From positions 186,001-250,000 of the forward strand of contig NZ_ATXU01000002.1 in the NCBI RefSeq assembly GCF_000421845.1: DNA of 64,000 bases, written 5' to 3'. This document shows, one piece after another, positions 33,474-43,423 of this stretch (within the stretch, counting starts at the first letter, position 1; each line of letters begins with the position of its first letter). A program made the translations under genes and the position numbers. The notes under the pieces were generated by a model. That model searched no databases. It saw only the letters and a list, made by a program, of their open reading frames with translations, and had not been told where the DNA came from. The DNA is from Leucobacter chironomi DSM 19883. Lineage in GTDB: Bacteria > Actinomycetota > Actinomycetes > Actinomycetales > Microbacteriaceae.

Positions 33474-34402
33474 GACTGTGGCTCCGTTCGATCGTTGGCT
33501 TCGAGCTGCTGCATCACACGGCCGTACATCTCGTCCTCGTCGAGGATTCGGAGTTCTTCGGCCAGGCACTCGCGCAGGGTGCGGCGCGGCAGCGAGATCT
33601 CGTGCAGGGGCTGGCCCGGCTGCCGCAGCACGGCCCGCGCAGGGGCGACCCGCTCCAGCACGGCGTCGCCGGAAGCCCGGCGCAGCGTGACCGAGCGCAC
33701 CCCTTCCACCACCGGGGCCCCGCTGTGCAGGCGATACTCGGTGGGCACCTGCAGCATGAGTCCGAGCCAGGCGGCGAGCAGCCGGGTGGAGGGCGAGTCG
33801 ACGCCGCCGACCACTTCGACCGCGGTGACGGGGTCGAAGGGCGGCTGGTCGAGGATCGCCGCGAGGTACTCGCGCCACCGGGTGAGGCGGGTCCACGCGA
33901 GGTCGGTGTCGCCCGCGGCGTATCCCGTGGTGCGGGCGGCGAACGCCTCGGCCGAGGAGTCGGCGCTGTCGGTGATGCGGCGCTGCGCGATGCGGCCGAG
34001 CGGGTGCGATCCGGGCCGTTCAGGGGCTTCGCCGGGCCACCACACCACCACGGGCGCGTCAGGCAGCAGCAGTCCGGTGACGAGGCTCTCGATGCCGCTG
34101 CAGACCTCGCCGTAGGCGCGCAGCACCACGACGTCGCTGGCTCCGGCATCGGCTCCGACGCGGATCTCGGCGTCGAGGCGGGGCGAGGCGGCGTCGGGGT
34201 CTGCGACGATCACGATGACGCGCATGGGGTGCTCGCTCGAGGCGTGGTTCGCCGCCTCCACCACGGTCTCGTCGATGGGCTCGGAGGTGGCGATGATGAG
34301 CGTCAGCACGCGGCCCAGTGCGGAGACCCCGCCCTCGAGTCGCATCGCCACGAGGCGGCGGGCGACGGCGCTCACAGTCGTGTTGGGGAGCTGCTCGATC
34401 AC
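33470..34402 (-). CDS. opcA: Glucose-6-phosphate dehydrogenase assembly protein
   Basis: 310 aa from a GTG overlapping the zwf stop (GTGA). OpcA is an actinobacterial and cyanobacterial partner that promotes assembly or redox activation of glucose-6-phosphate dehydrogenase. The frame begins VIEQLPNTTVSAVARRLV, with PVVVWWPGEAP and the C-terminal HEISLPRRTLRECLAEELRILDEDEMY segment typical of the family. The upstream open frame (to 34537) is antisense-like extension over zwf and is not used. Coupled on both sides, to zwf and gnd. Confidence 0.94.
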   Translation of the reverse strand: MIEQLPNTTVSAVARRLVAMRLEGGVSALGRVLTLIIATSEPIDETVVEAANHASSEHPMRVIVIVADPDAASPRLDAEIRVGADAGASDVVVLRAYGEVCSGIESLVTGLLLPDAPVVVWWPGEAPERPGSHPLGRIAQRRITDSADSSAEAFAARTTGYAAGDTDLAWTRLTRWREYLAAILDQPPFDPVTAVEVVGGVDSPSTRLLAAWLGLMLQVPTEYRLHSGAPVVEGVRSVTLRRASGDAVLERVAPARAVLRQPGQPLHEISLPRRTLRECLAEELRILDEDEMYGRVMQQLEANDRTEPQS

Positions 34403-35928
34403 GGGCGCCTCCAACTCCGGCCGTCGCGGGCCAGCAGGTCGTTCGCCGAGTCGGGCCCCCAGGATCCGGGGGTGTACTGCTCCGGGGCGCGGCTCTGAGC
34501 CGCCCAGAACTCCTCGATGGGGTCGAGGATGCGCCACGACAGCTCCACTTCGGCCTGTCGCGGGAAGAGCGGCGCGTCGCCGAGCAGCACGTCGAGGATC
34601 AGGCGCTCGTAGGCCTCCGGGCTCGCCTCGGTGAAGGCGTGGCCGTAGCCGAAGTCCATGGTGACGTCGCGCACGCGCGTGCCGGTGCCCGGCACCTTCG
34701 CGTCGAAGCGCATCGTGATGCCCTCGTCGGGCTGGACGCGGATGACGAGCGCATTCGAGCCCTGGTCGTTGCCGTGCGCCTTCGCGAACAGCTCCCCCGC
34801 TTCGCGTCGGAACACCACGGCGATCTCGGTCACGCGCCGCCCCAGTCGCTTGCCGGTGCGCAGGTAGAACGGCACGTCCGACCAGCGGCGGGTGTTGACG
34901 AACAGCTTCATCGCCGCGTACGTCTCGGTGCGGGACGAGGGGTCCATGCCTTCCTCTTCGAGGAAGCCGCGCACCAGCTCTCCGCCCTGCCAGCCGCCGG
35001 CGTACTGGCCGCGCGCGGTCGCCGTGGCGAGGTCGGCTGGCAGCCTCACAGCCTCGAGCACCTTCTCCTTCTCGGCGCGCAGGTGGTCGGCGCTGAGCGA
35101 GATCGGCTCCTCCATCGCGGTGAGCGCGAGCAGCTGCAGCAGGTGGTTCTGGATCACGTCGCGGGCGGCGCCCACGCCGTCGTAGTAGCCGGCGCGGCCG
35201 CCCACGCCGATGTCTTCGGCCATCGTGATCTGCACGTGATCGACGTAGTTGCGGTTCCAGATCGGCTCGTACATCGAGTTCGCGAACCGCAGCGAGAGGA
35301 TGTTCTGCACCGTCTCCTTGCCGAGGTAGTGGTCGATGCGGAAGATCGAGTCGGCGGGGAACGCCGATTCCAGGGTCTCGTTGAGTTCGCGCGCCGACTG
35401 CAGGTCCTGCCCGAAAGGCTTCTCGATGATCACGCGGCGCCAGCGCTGGTCGTCGACGGTGCGGTCGACGAGGCCGGAGCTGCTGAGGTGGTGGGCGACC
35501 TCGGGGAACGACTTCGGCGGGATCGACAGGTAGAACGCGTGGTTGCCCATGGTGCCGCGTTCGCGGTCGAGCGCGTCGACGGTCTCGCGCAGGCGCGTGT
35601 AGGCATCGGGGTCGTCGAAGCGTCCCTGCACGAAGCGGATCCCCTGGGCGAGCTGTCGCCAGGTCGCTTCGCGGAAGGGGGTGCGCGCGTACTTGCGCAC
35701 GGCGTCGTGCACGATCTCGGCGAAGTCGCGGTCGGCCCAGTCGCGGCGGCTGAAACCGACGAGCGCGAAGCCGGGCGGCAGCAGGCCGCGGTTCGCCAGG
35801 TCGTAGACGGCCGGCATCAGCTTCTTGCGCGACAGGTCGCCGGTGACCCCGAAAATGACGAGCGCGCTCGGCCCGGCGATCCGACTGAGTCGGGGATCGC
35901 CGGGCGAGCGCAGAGGGTTGTGGGGCAC
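34399..35928 (-). CDS. zwf: Glucose-6-phosphate 1-dehydrogenase
   Basis: 509 aa, full length. Commits glucose 6-phosphate to the pentose phosphate pathway and supplies NADPH. IFGVTGDLSRKKLMPA is the cofactor-binding start, VIIEKPFGQDL and RIDHYLGKETVQN hold the substrate-binding Lys and catalytic His. The GTG start has no strong Shine-Dalgarno sequence. It is the first gene of zwf-opcA-gnd-pgl and follows the sufT-like gene by only 12 nt, so it may also be read through from the suf operon. Confidence 0.97.
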   Translation of the reverse strand: MPHNPLRSPGDPRLSRIAGPSALVIFGVTGDLSRKKLMPAVYDLANRGLLPPGFALVGFSRRDWADRDFAEIVHDAVRKYARTPFREATWRQLAQGIRFVQGRFDDPDAYTRLRETVDALDRERGTMGNHAFYLSIPPKSFPEVAHHLSSSGLVDRTVDDQRWRRVIIEKPFGQDLQSARELNETLESAFPADSIFRIDHYLGKETVQNILSLRFANSMYEPIWNRNYVDHVQITMAEDIGVGGRAGYYDGVGAARDVIQNHLLQLLALTAMEEPISLSADHLRAEKEKVLEAVRLPADLATATARGQYAGGWQGGELVRGFLEEEGMDPSSRTETYAAMKLFVNTRRWSDVPFYLRTGKRLGRRVTEIAVVFRREAGELFAKAHGNDQGSNALVIRVQPDEGITMRFDAKVPGTGTRVRDVTMDFGYGHAFTEASPEAYERLILDVLLGDAPLFPRQAEVELSWRILDPIEEFWAAQSRAPEQYTPGSWGPDSANDLLARDGRSWRRP

Positions 35929-35940
35929 GGTGTCAGGGGC

Positions 35941-36300
35941 CTAGATCGCGAACCCCAGCGCCCTCATCATGTCGCGGCCGTCATCGGTGATGCGCTCGGG
36001 CGTCCACGGCGGCATCCACACCCAGTTGATGCGGAAGGCCGCCACGAGCCCGTCGAGCGCTTCGGCGATGTCGTTCTCGATCACGTCGGTCAGCGGGCAG
36101 CCGGCGCTCGTGAGCGTCATGCTGATGACCAGCGCGTCGTGCTCCTCGTCGTAGGCCAGATCGTAGATCAGGCCGAGGTCGACGATGTTGACGCCGAGCT
36201 CGGGGTCCGACACGTTCTTGAGCGCCTCGGTGGCCTGCTCGCGGAACTCCGGGTCGATCGACTTCGGGGCCGTCGTGGTGTCCGTGGTTTCGTCGCTCAT
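35941..36300 (-). CDS. sufT: MIP18/SufT-like iron-sulfur assembly protein
   Basis: 119 aa of the DUF59/MIP18 family, which helps mature Fe-S proteins. Key features are VSDPELGVNIVDLGLIYD and the Cys in TSAGCPLTD, then WTPERITDDGRDMMRALG. In actinobacteria the gene ends the suf operon, as here, 17 nt after sufC. The name SufT is by family and position. The N-terminal 15 residues are a Thr/Asp-rich extension. Confidence 0.9.
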   Translation of the reverse strand: MSDETTDTTTAPKSIDPEFREQATEALKNVSDPELGVNIVDLGLIYDLAYDEEHDALVISMTLTSAGCPLTDVIENDIAEALDGLVAAFRINWVWMPPWTPERITDDGRDMMRALGFAI

Positions 36301-36317
36301 ACGACCAGCCTACGCGC

Positions 36318-37072
<755 letters not shown>

Positions 37073-37076
<4 letters not shown>

Positions 37077-37405
37077 TGTTCAATCTCTTTCGTAACGTTG
37101 GGGTCGATGTACACGTCGCCGTCTTCGATCTCGACCACGTAGACGGGAACCGGCTCGTAGGCCGGAAGGTTCTGCGGGTAGCCGGTGCGCAGCGAGAACG
37201 CCGAACCGTGCGCCCAGCACTCGAGGGTGTCGTCCTCGACGAAACCCTCGGCGAGGCTGATCTGACCGTGGGTGCAGGTGTCGCCGATGGCGTGCACCTC
37301 GCCCTGGCCGTCGAGCACGAGAGCGATCGGCACGTCGTCGACGACCACGCGGGTCGCCTGATCCTGCACCAGCTCGCTCAGCGCGGCTACCTTGTGGCGC
37401 GCCAT
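37073..37405 (-). CDS. Rieske-type ferredoxin in the suf operon
   Basis: 110-aa Rieske [2Fe-2S] protein. Cluster ligands are in CTHGQ and CWAHGS (two Cys, two His), and the fold is that of small dioxygenase ferredoxins such as HcaC. The ATG overlaps the sufD stop (TAATG) and the end overlaps the sufC start, so it is tightly coupled. In actinobacterial suf operons this gene commonly sits between sufD and sufC and may supply electrons for cluster assembly; that role is inference. Confidence 0.93.
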
Positions 37406-38583
37406 TATGCGAGCACGCTCTGCTGCAGCTCTGCCTCGATCGCCTCCTGCAGCCGCGACTCGACCTGCTCGTTGCCGATGCGCTGGATGACCTCGAAGAG
37501 GAAGCCGCGCACCACGAGCTTGCGGGCGTCGTCCTCGGAGATGCCGCGGCTCTGCAGGTAGAAGATGTGCTCCTCGTCGAAGCGGCCGGTGGTGGAGGCG
37601 TGGCCCGCACCCTCGATGTCGCCGGTCTCGATCTCGAGGTTCGGGATCGAGTCGGCGCGCGTGCCCTCGGTGAGGGTGAGGTTGCGGTTCTCCTCGTAGC
37701 TGTCGGTGCCCTCGGCGATGCGGCGGATCAGGACGTCGCCGATCCACACCGCGTGCGCGCCCTCGCCCTGCAGTGCGCCCTTGTAGGCGACGCGGCTGCG
37801 GGTGCGGGGGGCGTTGTGGTCGATGTAGACCTGGTGCTCGAGGTGCTGGCCGGCGTCGGCGAAGTAGGCGCCGTAGCTCTCGCCGTTGGCGCCCTGCCCG
37901 TCGAGGTGGATCGAGGGGTTGAGGCGCACGACGCCGCCGCCGAGGGAGACGACGATGTGCTGGAGGTTGCCGTCGCGGCCCACGGTCGCGTTGTGGCTGG
38001 CGAGGTGGATCGCGTCGTCGGCCCACTCCTGGATGGAGACGACCGTGAGGTTCGCGCCGTCGCCGACCACGATCTCGACGTTCTCGGTGAGGTTCGCGTC
38101 GCCCGAGTTCTCGAGGATCACGAGCGCGTTCGCGTTGGGGGCCGCCTCGATGATCGTGTGCGCCGCGGTCGGGTTCTGGGTGAGCGCGGTGCGGTCGACG
38201 GTCACGGTCTGGCGCTCTTCGCTGGTGACGAGGATGCGCAGGGCGGTGCCCGCCTGGCCCCAGGCGTTCGCCGCGGCCTGATCCTCGGGGATGCCGGCGC
38301 GACCCACGAGCTCCGAGTCCATCGGAATGCGGGTGACCTCGACGCCGGGGGCGTCGGAGACGACCGGGGCGGAGGTGCCGGCTTCGAGCGGGCCGCCGAT
38401 GAGTGCCTTCACCGAGGCGATCGGGGTGAACTTCCAGTTCACCTCACGGCCGGTGACCTCGGGGAAGTCGGCCAGCTGCGTCGACTTGAAGCGCTCCGAG
38501 CGGGTCTGCACCGGTGCGCGGTTCTCCCAGTCGCCGTCGCTGTGGGCCTTGAATCCGTGCTGTTCTGTCTGCAGGGTGGACAT
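37405..38583 (-). CDS. sufD: Fe-S cluster assembly protein SufD
   Basis: 392-aa scaffold subunit with the right-handed beta-helix core of the SufB/SufD family: repeated short strands (VVSLGGGVVRLNPS, YADAGQHLEHQVYIDHNAP) and the conserved C-terminal FYLQSRGISEDDARKLVVRGF. It pairs with SufB and SufC. The sufB stop lies 2 nt before its start. No unusual feature. Confidence 0.95.
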   Translation of the reverse strand: MSTLQTEQHGFKAHSDGDWENRAPVQTRSERFKSTQLADFPEVTGREVNWKFTPIASVKALIGGPLEAGTSAPVVSDAPGVEVTRIPMDSELVGRAGIPEDQAAANAWGQAGTALRILVTSEERQTVTVDRTALTQNPTAAHTIIEAAPNANALVILENSGDANLTENVEIVVGDGANLTVVSIQEWADDAIHLASHNATVGRDGNLQHIVVSLGGGVVRLNPSIHLDGQGANGESYGAYFADAGQHLEHQVYIDHNAPRTRSRVAYKGALQGEGAHAVWIGDVLIRRIAEGTDSYEENRNLTLTEGTRADSIPNLEIETGDIEGAGHASTTGRFDEEHIFYLQSRGISEDDARKLVVRGFLFEVIQRIGNEQVESRLQEAIEAELQQSVLA

Positions 38584-38585
38584 CT

Positions 38586-40004
38586 TTAACCGACGGATCC
38601 TTCCATGCTCATCTCGATGAGCTTATTCAGTTCGAGCGCGTACTCCATGGGCAGCTCGCGTGCGATGGGCTCGATGAAGCCGCGCACGATCATGGCCATC
38701 GCCTCCTCCTCGGAGAGCCCGCGGCTCATGAGGTAGAAGAGCTGGTCCTCGCTGACGCGGGTGACGGTCGCCTCGTGCGCGAGGGTGGCGTCGTCGGTGC
38801 GGATGTCGATCGCGGGGTAGGTGTCGCTGCGCGAGATCGTGTCGACGAGCAGGGCGTCGCAGACCACCGAGTTGGCGGCGTGGTGGGCGTTCGCCTCCAC
38901 GCGCACCTCGCCGCGGTAGCCGGTGCGGCCGCCGCCGCGCGCGATCGACTTCGAGAGGATCGACGACTTGGTGTGCGGCGCGAGGTGGATCATCTTGGCG
39001 CCCGCGTCCTGGTGTTGGCCGGGGCCGGCGAACGCGACCGAGAGGGTCTCGCCCTTGGCGTGCTCGCCGGTCAGGTAGATCGACGGGTACTTCATGGTGA
39101 CCTTGGAGCCGATGTTGCCGTCGACCCACTCCATGGTGGCGCCCTCTTCCGCGATCGCGCGCTTGGTCACCAGGTTGTAGACGTTCGTGGACCAGTTCTG
39201 GATCGTCGTGTAGCGCACGCGGGCGTTCTTCTTCACGATGATCTCGACGACGGCCGAGTGCAGCGAGTCGCTCTGGTAGATCGGAGCGGTGCAGCCCTCG
39301 ATGTAGTGGACGTAGCTGTCCTCGTCGGCGATGATGAGCGTGCGCTCGAACTGGCCCATGTTCTCCGTGTTGATGCGGAAGTAGGCCTGCAGCGGGATCT
39401 CGACGTGCACGCCCTTCGGCACGTACACGAAGGAGCCGCCCGACCAGACGGCCGTGTTGAGGGCGGCGAACTTGTTGTCGCCCGACGGGATCACCGTGCC
39501 GAAGTACTGCTCGAAGATCTCCGGGTGCTCGCGCAGCGCGGTGTCGGTGTCGAGGAACAGCACGCCCTGGGCCTCCAGGTCCTCGCGGATCTGGTGGTAG
39601 ACGACCTCGGACTCGTACTGCGCGGCGACGCCGGCGACGAGGCGCTGGCGCTCTGCCTCGGGGATGCCGAGCCGCTCGTAGGTCTCCTTGATCTCCTCCG
39701 GCAGCTCCTCCCAGGTGGTGGCCTGCTTCTCGGTGGAGCGCACGAAGTACTTGATGTTGTCGAAGTCGATCTCCGAGAGGTCGGCGCCCCACGCGGGCAT
39801 CGGCTTCCGGTCGAAGATCTGCAGCGCCTTGAGGCGCCGCTGCAGCATCCACTCGGGCTCGTTCTTCAGCGCCGAGATCTCGCGCACGACCTGCTCACTG
39901 AGGCCGCGCTTCGCCGTAGCGCCCGCCTCGTCGCTGTCGTGCCAGCCGAACTCGTACTGGCCCAAGCCTTCGAGCTCGGGTCGGTCGATCAACACCTCTG
40001 GCAT
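38586..40004 (-). CDS. sufB: Fe-S cluster assembly protein SufB
   Basis: 472-aa scaffold protein on which Fe-S clusters form. The ATG at 40004 has GGGAG about 6 nt upstream. The N-terminal [12 protein letters not shown], central beta-helix ([21 protein letters not shown] in pieces), GCTAP with the candidate cluster Cys, and the C-terminal [21 protein letters not shown] are typical. First gene of sufB-sufD-ferredoxin-sufC-sufT. There is no SufR regulator gene in the 250-nt gap upstream, where it is divergent from ctaA. Confidence 0.97.
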   Translation of the reverse strand: MPEVLIDRPELEGLGQYEFGWHDSDEAGATAKRGLSEQVVREISALKNEPEWMLQRRLKALQIFDRKPMPAWGADLSEIDFDNIKYFVRSTEKQATTWEELPEEIKETYERLGIPEAERQRLVAGVAAQYESEVVYHQIREDLEAQGVLFLDTDTALREHPEIFEQYFGTVIPSGDNKFAALNTAVWSGGSFVYVPKGVHVEIPLQAYFRINTENMGQFERTLIIADEDSYVHYIEGCTAPIYQSDSLHSAVVEIIVKKNARVRYTTIQNWSTNVYNLVTKRAIAEEGATMEWVDGNIGSKVTMKYPSIYLTGEHAKGETLSVAFAGPGQHQDAGAKMIHLAPHTKSSILSKSIARGGGRTGYRGEVRVEANAHHAANSVVCDALLVDTISRSDTYPAIDIRTDDATLAHEATVTRVSEDQLFYLMSRGLSEEEAMAMIVRGFIEPIARELPMEYALELNKLIEMSMEGSVG

Positions 40005-40254
40005 GATCACTCCCTCAATTCTTCGTCTCGCCGAGCTCAGACCGCGTGAGCGTGCGAAGCGAATCGAGCGCACAGGTCTGGCTCTGCAGCGGTGCAGTAG
40101 TCTGGGCTTCGGACGGAGCCGATCCGGTGCTGTGCACCTGACCACGGCTCGCCGTACGCAACCACAGCTTCCCATTCTACAGGTTTCGGCCCAAAACGGG
40201 CGGGGACTCGCCCACGGCGAAACCGTGCGCGGGAAGCGCCCGAGAGGAGCTTCG

Positions 40255-41244
40255 TTGTCCACCCCGAGCAGTTCGATCGCCACTTCCGCATCCGGGTCAC
40301 GCGGGAAGGACTTCGGCGTCGTCGGAGGCGCCGCCCGGCCGTCGGGGCTGCTGCGCTTCGCGGCCTGGGTCTCGTTCGTGCTCAACGTGGTCATCATCGG
40401 CACGGGCGGCGCGGTGCGTCTGACGGGTTCGGGCCTCGGCTGCAGCGAGTGGCCGCTCTGCACCCCGGAGTCGCTCACCCCCACCCCGGAGCTGGGCATC
40501 CACGGCCTCATCGAGTTCGGCAACCGCACGATCAGCGGCCCGATCCTGATCTTCGCCGTGCTCGTGGTCGTGCTGAGCTGGCGGCTGCACCTCAAGCTGC
40601 AGCGACGGCTGCGACGCGATCTCGCGGTGCTGTCGACGCTGGTGCTGGGCCTCGTGCTGCTGCAGGCGGTGGTGGGCGGCGTCATCGTGTGGCTGCACCT
40701 GAACGCCAACCTCGTCGGGTTCCACTACGTCGTGTCGCTGCTGCTCGTGTGCCTCACCGCCGCCTACCTCGTGCGCATGTACGAGTCGCCGCTGCCTCGC
40801 GAGCTCGCGGTGCCGCGATCGTTCGCGATCCTCACCCACGTCACCACCTTCGTCATGGCGATCAGCATCTTCGTGGGCGTGCTCACCACCGGCGCCGGCC
40901 CGCATTCGGGCGACGACCGGGTCGTGCGCGACGGCTTCGACGCCTCGCTGCTGGCGCACGTGCACGCCTGGCCGGGCTACGCCGCGCTGGCGCTGACCGT
41001 GGTGCTCGTGGTCTGGGCGACGGTGCAGCGCCTGCGGCCGCGCGCCTGGGGCTTCGTGCTGCTGGGCGTGCTGCTCGTGCAGATCCTGGTGGGCGTCTAC
41101 CAGGCGCGCAACGGCCTGCCGCCGTTCGCGGTCGGCGTGCACATGGTGCTCGCCTCGCTCACGGCTGCGTCGATGACCGTGGTGGTGCTGCGGCTCAAGC
41201 GGCCCCGCGGTCGAGTGGAGGAAATCCCGGCAGAAGCCGTGTGA
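40255..41244 (+). CDS. ctaA: Heme A synthase
   Basis: 329 aa from a TTG with AGGAG 5 nt upstream; the frame is open further but unsupported. Converts heme O to heme A for cytochrome oxidase. Eight hydrophobic helices and the conserved histidines in [22 protein letters not shown] and VHMVLA (heme ligands) are visible. Divergent from sufB. ctaB, which makes the heme O substrate, lies about 1.2 kb away on the opposite strand, separated by the repeat-flanked nuclease gene. Confidence 0.94.
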   Translation: MSTPSSSIATSASGSRGKDFGVVGGAARPSGLLRFAAWVSFVLNVVIIGTGGAVRLTGSGLGCSEWPLCTPESLTPTPELGIHGLIEFGNRTISGPILIFAVLVVVLSWRLHLKLQRRLRRDLAVLSTLVLGLVLLQAVVGGVIVWLHLNANLVGFHYVVSLLLVCLTAAYLVRMYESPLPRELAVPRSFAILTHVTTFVMAISIFVGVLTTGAGPHSGDDRVVRDGFDASLLAHVHAWPGYAALALTVVLVVWATVQRLRPRAWGFVLLGVLLVQILVGVYQARNGLPPFAVGVHMVLASLTAASMTVVVLRLKRPRGRVEEIPAEAV

Positions 41245-41251
41245 AACGCCG

Positions 41252-41275
41252 GAAGTTTCTCCACTCGGTGGGGGT
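41252..41275. repeat. Left 24-bp direct repeat flanking the nuclease-like gene
   Basis: GAAGTTTCTCCACTCGG followed by TGGGGGT. Repeated at 42369-42392 with two differences. The core CTCCACTCG (41259-41267) also pairs with CGAGTGGAG (41212-41220) at the end of ctaA, so this copy can form a terminator-like stem. Confidence 0.7.
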
Positions 41276-41285
41276 ATCGGTGGGG

Positions 41286-42260
41286 CTATGCAGAGCGTTC
41301 GTCGAGGAGGCGGGCTAAGTCGGGGCGGATTCGCCGTTCCGGGCGTCCGCAGAAGGCGAGCATGCGCTTCCCCGCCTCATGCAGAGACGGCAGCAGGTCT
41401 TCGCTATACAGCACCATGATCCGCCACTGCGCATCTCGCGCTTCCTGATGTTTGCGCGCGTCCCGCTTGCGCTGCGCGAGCGAGTCGAGGTGCTGTCTCC
41501 CGTCGAACTCATACAGGGTGAGCATCTCCTCATCCGCCGCGTCGAAGCGCCCGATCCACTGCCCTGCGACGGTGTGCAGCTCGTGCTGCAGCAGCAGTTC
41601 CCCTCCCCCGGCGCGAACGTAGGCGAGCCGCATCAGCGTTTCCATCCGTGAGTCTGCACCGACGCGGGCGAGCGCGGCGGCCTCGCGAAAACGCACCACG
41701 CCGCGGCCTGTCGCCGTCGCCGCGAACTCCCGCAGCTGCTGAGGCTGCACCTGCAGAAACGCATCGTATCTGTGAGGGTTGCGTCGCAGCAGATGATCGA
41801 GCGCCACCACGAGCTCGGGAAACGGGAGCTGCAGCGCGCACTGCAGCACGGCTTCGAGCGGTTGCGAGACCGGGATGCGCTCCTCGTGGCCGGGCACCGC
41901 GCAGAAGTAGCCCTGCCGGCTGAGGTGGCGATGCCCGGTCACCTCGGCGCATTCGATGCGGCCCGCCTCGCGCGGGCGGGACACATCGACCTTGGCGGAA
42001 GCCGGCACCCTGATCGGGCAGTCGAACAGGGCCAGCGCTGTGGCGTGGCTGAAGCGCTCCTGGGGGCGCAGTCTCGGCAGGTACTGCAGCGCTCGACCCG
42101 CCAGTGTGTCGGCGAGCGGCGTTGCGGATCTCACCCCGGGAAACGGGCTGTGCCAGCGCGGATGGTCGAAGGTGTCCTTCCCGTAGCCGAATCGGACGGC
42201 ATCGCGCACCAGGAACGCGCGACCCCTGCGGGTCGGGTCGGCGGGCGTCTCGAAGTCCAT
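41286..42260 (-). CDS. DUF559/Vsr-like putative nuclease
   Basis: 324 aa. The C-terminal domain (about 200-300) resembles very short patch repair/DUF559 nucleases: RMETLMRLA, RFDAAD (Asp240), LTLYEFDGRQH (Glu251, Asp253, His257) and a basic helix KRDARKHQEARDAQW before IMVLYSEDL. The N-terminal ~190 residues look like the variable part seen in actinobacterial proteins of this group, sometimes annotated near AbiEi-like antitoxins; a helix-turn-helix is not obvious. It stands alone between ctaA and ctaB, flanked by 24-bp direct repeats, suggesting a movable cargo gene. Start ATG has only weak ribosome-binding context. Biological role unknown. Confidence 0.72.
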   Translation of the reverse strand: MDFETPADPTRRGRAFLVRDAVRFGYGKDTFDHPRWHSPFPGVRSATPLADTLAGRALQYLPRLRPQERFSHATALALFDCPIRVPASAKVDVSRPREAGRIECAEVTGHRHLSRQGYFCAVPGHEERIPVSQPLEAVLQCALQLPFPELVVALDHLLRRNPHRYDAFLQVQPQQLREFAATATGRGVVRFREAAALARVGADSRMETLMRLAYVRAGGGELLLQHELHTVAGQWIGRFDAADEEMLTLYEFDGRQHLDSLAQRKRDARKHQEARDAQWRIMVLYSEDLLPSLHEAGKRMLAFCGRPERRIRPDLARLLDERSA

Positions 42261-42368
42261 GCCCTCATTCTGCAGACCTCACACCCTCGCCCCTGCGTTA
42301 TCCACAGAACCCCGTACGCGCTCGCGGTCGAAAGGAGAAAATCTCGGCGGAACGCAGGTGAGCCGGCT

Positions 42369-42392
42369 GAAATTTCTCCACTCGGCGGGGGT
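42369..42392. repeat. Right 24-bp direct repeat flanking the nuclease-like gene
   Basis: GAAATTTCTCCACTCGG followed by CGGGGGT, matching 41252-41275 with two differences. TTTCTCC here (42373-42379) pairs with GGAGAAA at 42334-42340, again giving a stem. Confidence 0.7.
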
Positions 42393-42401
42393 GCGCGGGA
42401 A

Positions 42402-43340
42402 TCAGAAGGGCAGCAGCGGATCGATCGCGATCGCGAGGGAGAGCACCGAGAGGTAGGTGATCGAGCCGTGGAAGACCTGCATCGGCTTGCCCTCGTGGCC
42501 GCGGATGGCGCTGCCGTAGAGACGGTGCGCCTGCACGATGAAGTAGCCGCCCGAGAGCAGTGCGACGACCGTGTAGAGCCAGCCGATGCCGGGCGCCGGG
42601 ATGAGCAGCAGGCTCGACGCGACGGTCGCCCAGGTGTAGAGGATCACCTGCAGGCCGACGGTGGCGCGGCCCCGCACCACTCCGAGCATGGGGACGCCGG
42701 CCGCGGCGTAGTCGTCGCGGTAGCGCATCGACAGCGGCCAGTAGTGCGCCGGAGTCCAGAGGAAGATGATGGCGAAGAAGACCCACGCGGGCCAGTCGAG
42801 CGAACCGGTGACCGCGGCCCAGCCGATGAGCACGGGGAAGCAGCCCGCGATGCCGCCCCAGATGATGTTCTGCTCGCTGCGGCCCTTGAGCCACATCGTG
42901 TAGACGACCACGTAGGTGAAGATGGCGGCGGCGCCGAGCACCGCGGACAGCCAGTTGGTGGTCGCCCAGAGCCACGCGATCGACACGACGCCGAGCACCC
43001 AGGCGAACACGAGCGCGTTGCGGTCGGAGATCTCACCGGTCACGAGTGGGCGGTTCTTGGTGCGCTGCATGAGGCGGTCGGCCTCGCGGTCGATGTAGCA
43101 GTTGAAGGCGCCCGCCGATCCGGCGCTCATCGCACCGCCGATCAGCGTCGCGAGCACCAGCCAGAGGTTGGGCAGCCCCTGCTCGGCCAGGATCATGGCC
43201 GGCACCGTCACCACCAGCAGCAGCTCCATGACGCGCGGCTTCGTGAGTGCGACGTAGTTCTTGACGACGCGTCCGAAGGAGCGGCGGGGCTGCTCGGATC
43301 GCGCGGGGGTCTGCGACTGGGCTGAGATCTCGGTGGACAT
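42402..43340 (-). CDS. ctaB: Protoheme IX farnesyltransferase (heme O synthase)
   Basis: 312 aa from the ATG at 43340 (a GTG one codon earlier is possible). UbiA-family prenyltransferase that adds farnesyl to heme B. ALTKPRV, the first Asp-rich motif [15 protein letters not shown] and nine or so helices identify it, and the loop [13 protein letters not shown] is the second motif. Divergent from tkt with an 83-nt gap. Works with CtaA and supplies the aa3 oxidase served by ctaE and SURF1. Confidence 0.95.
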   Translation of the reverse strand: MSTEISAQSQTPARSEQPRRSFGRVVKNYVALTKPRVMELLLVVTVPAMILAEQGLPNLWLVLATLIGGAMSAGSAGAFNCYIDREADRLMQRTKNRPLVTGEISDRNALVFAWVLGVVSIAWLWATTNWLSAVLGAAAIFTYVVVYTMWLKGRSEQNIIWGGIAGCFPVLIGWAAVTGSLDWPAWVFFAIIFLWTPAHYWPLSMRYRDDYAAAGVPMLGVVRGRATVGLQVILYTWATVASSLLLIPAPGIGWLYTVVALLSGGYFIVQAHRLYGSAIRGHEGKPMQVFHGSITYLSVLSLAIAIDPLLPF

Positions 43341-43423
43341 CACCCTCTATGCTACCCCGGCTGCCGTAGGATTGTTGAGGTGTGCGCGAACGCGCTCGGA
43401 TTCTTCCCGTCGAAAGGTGACTC

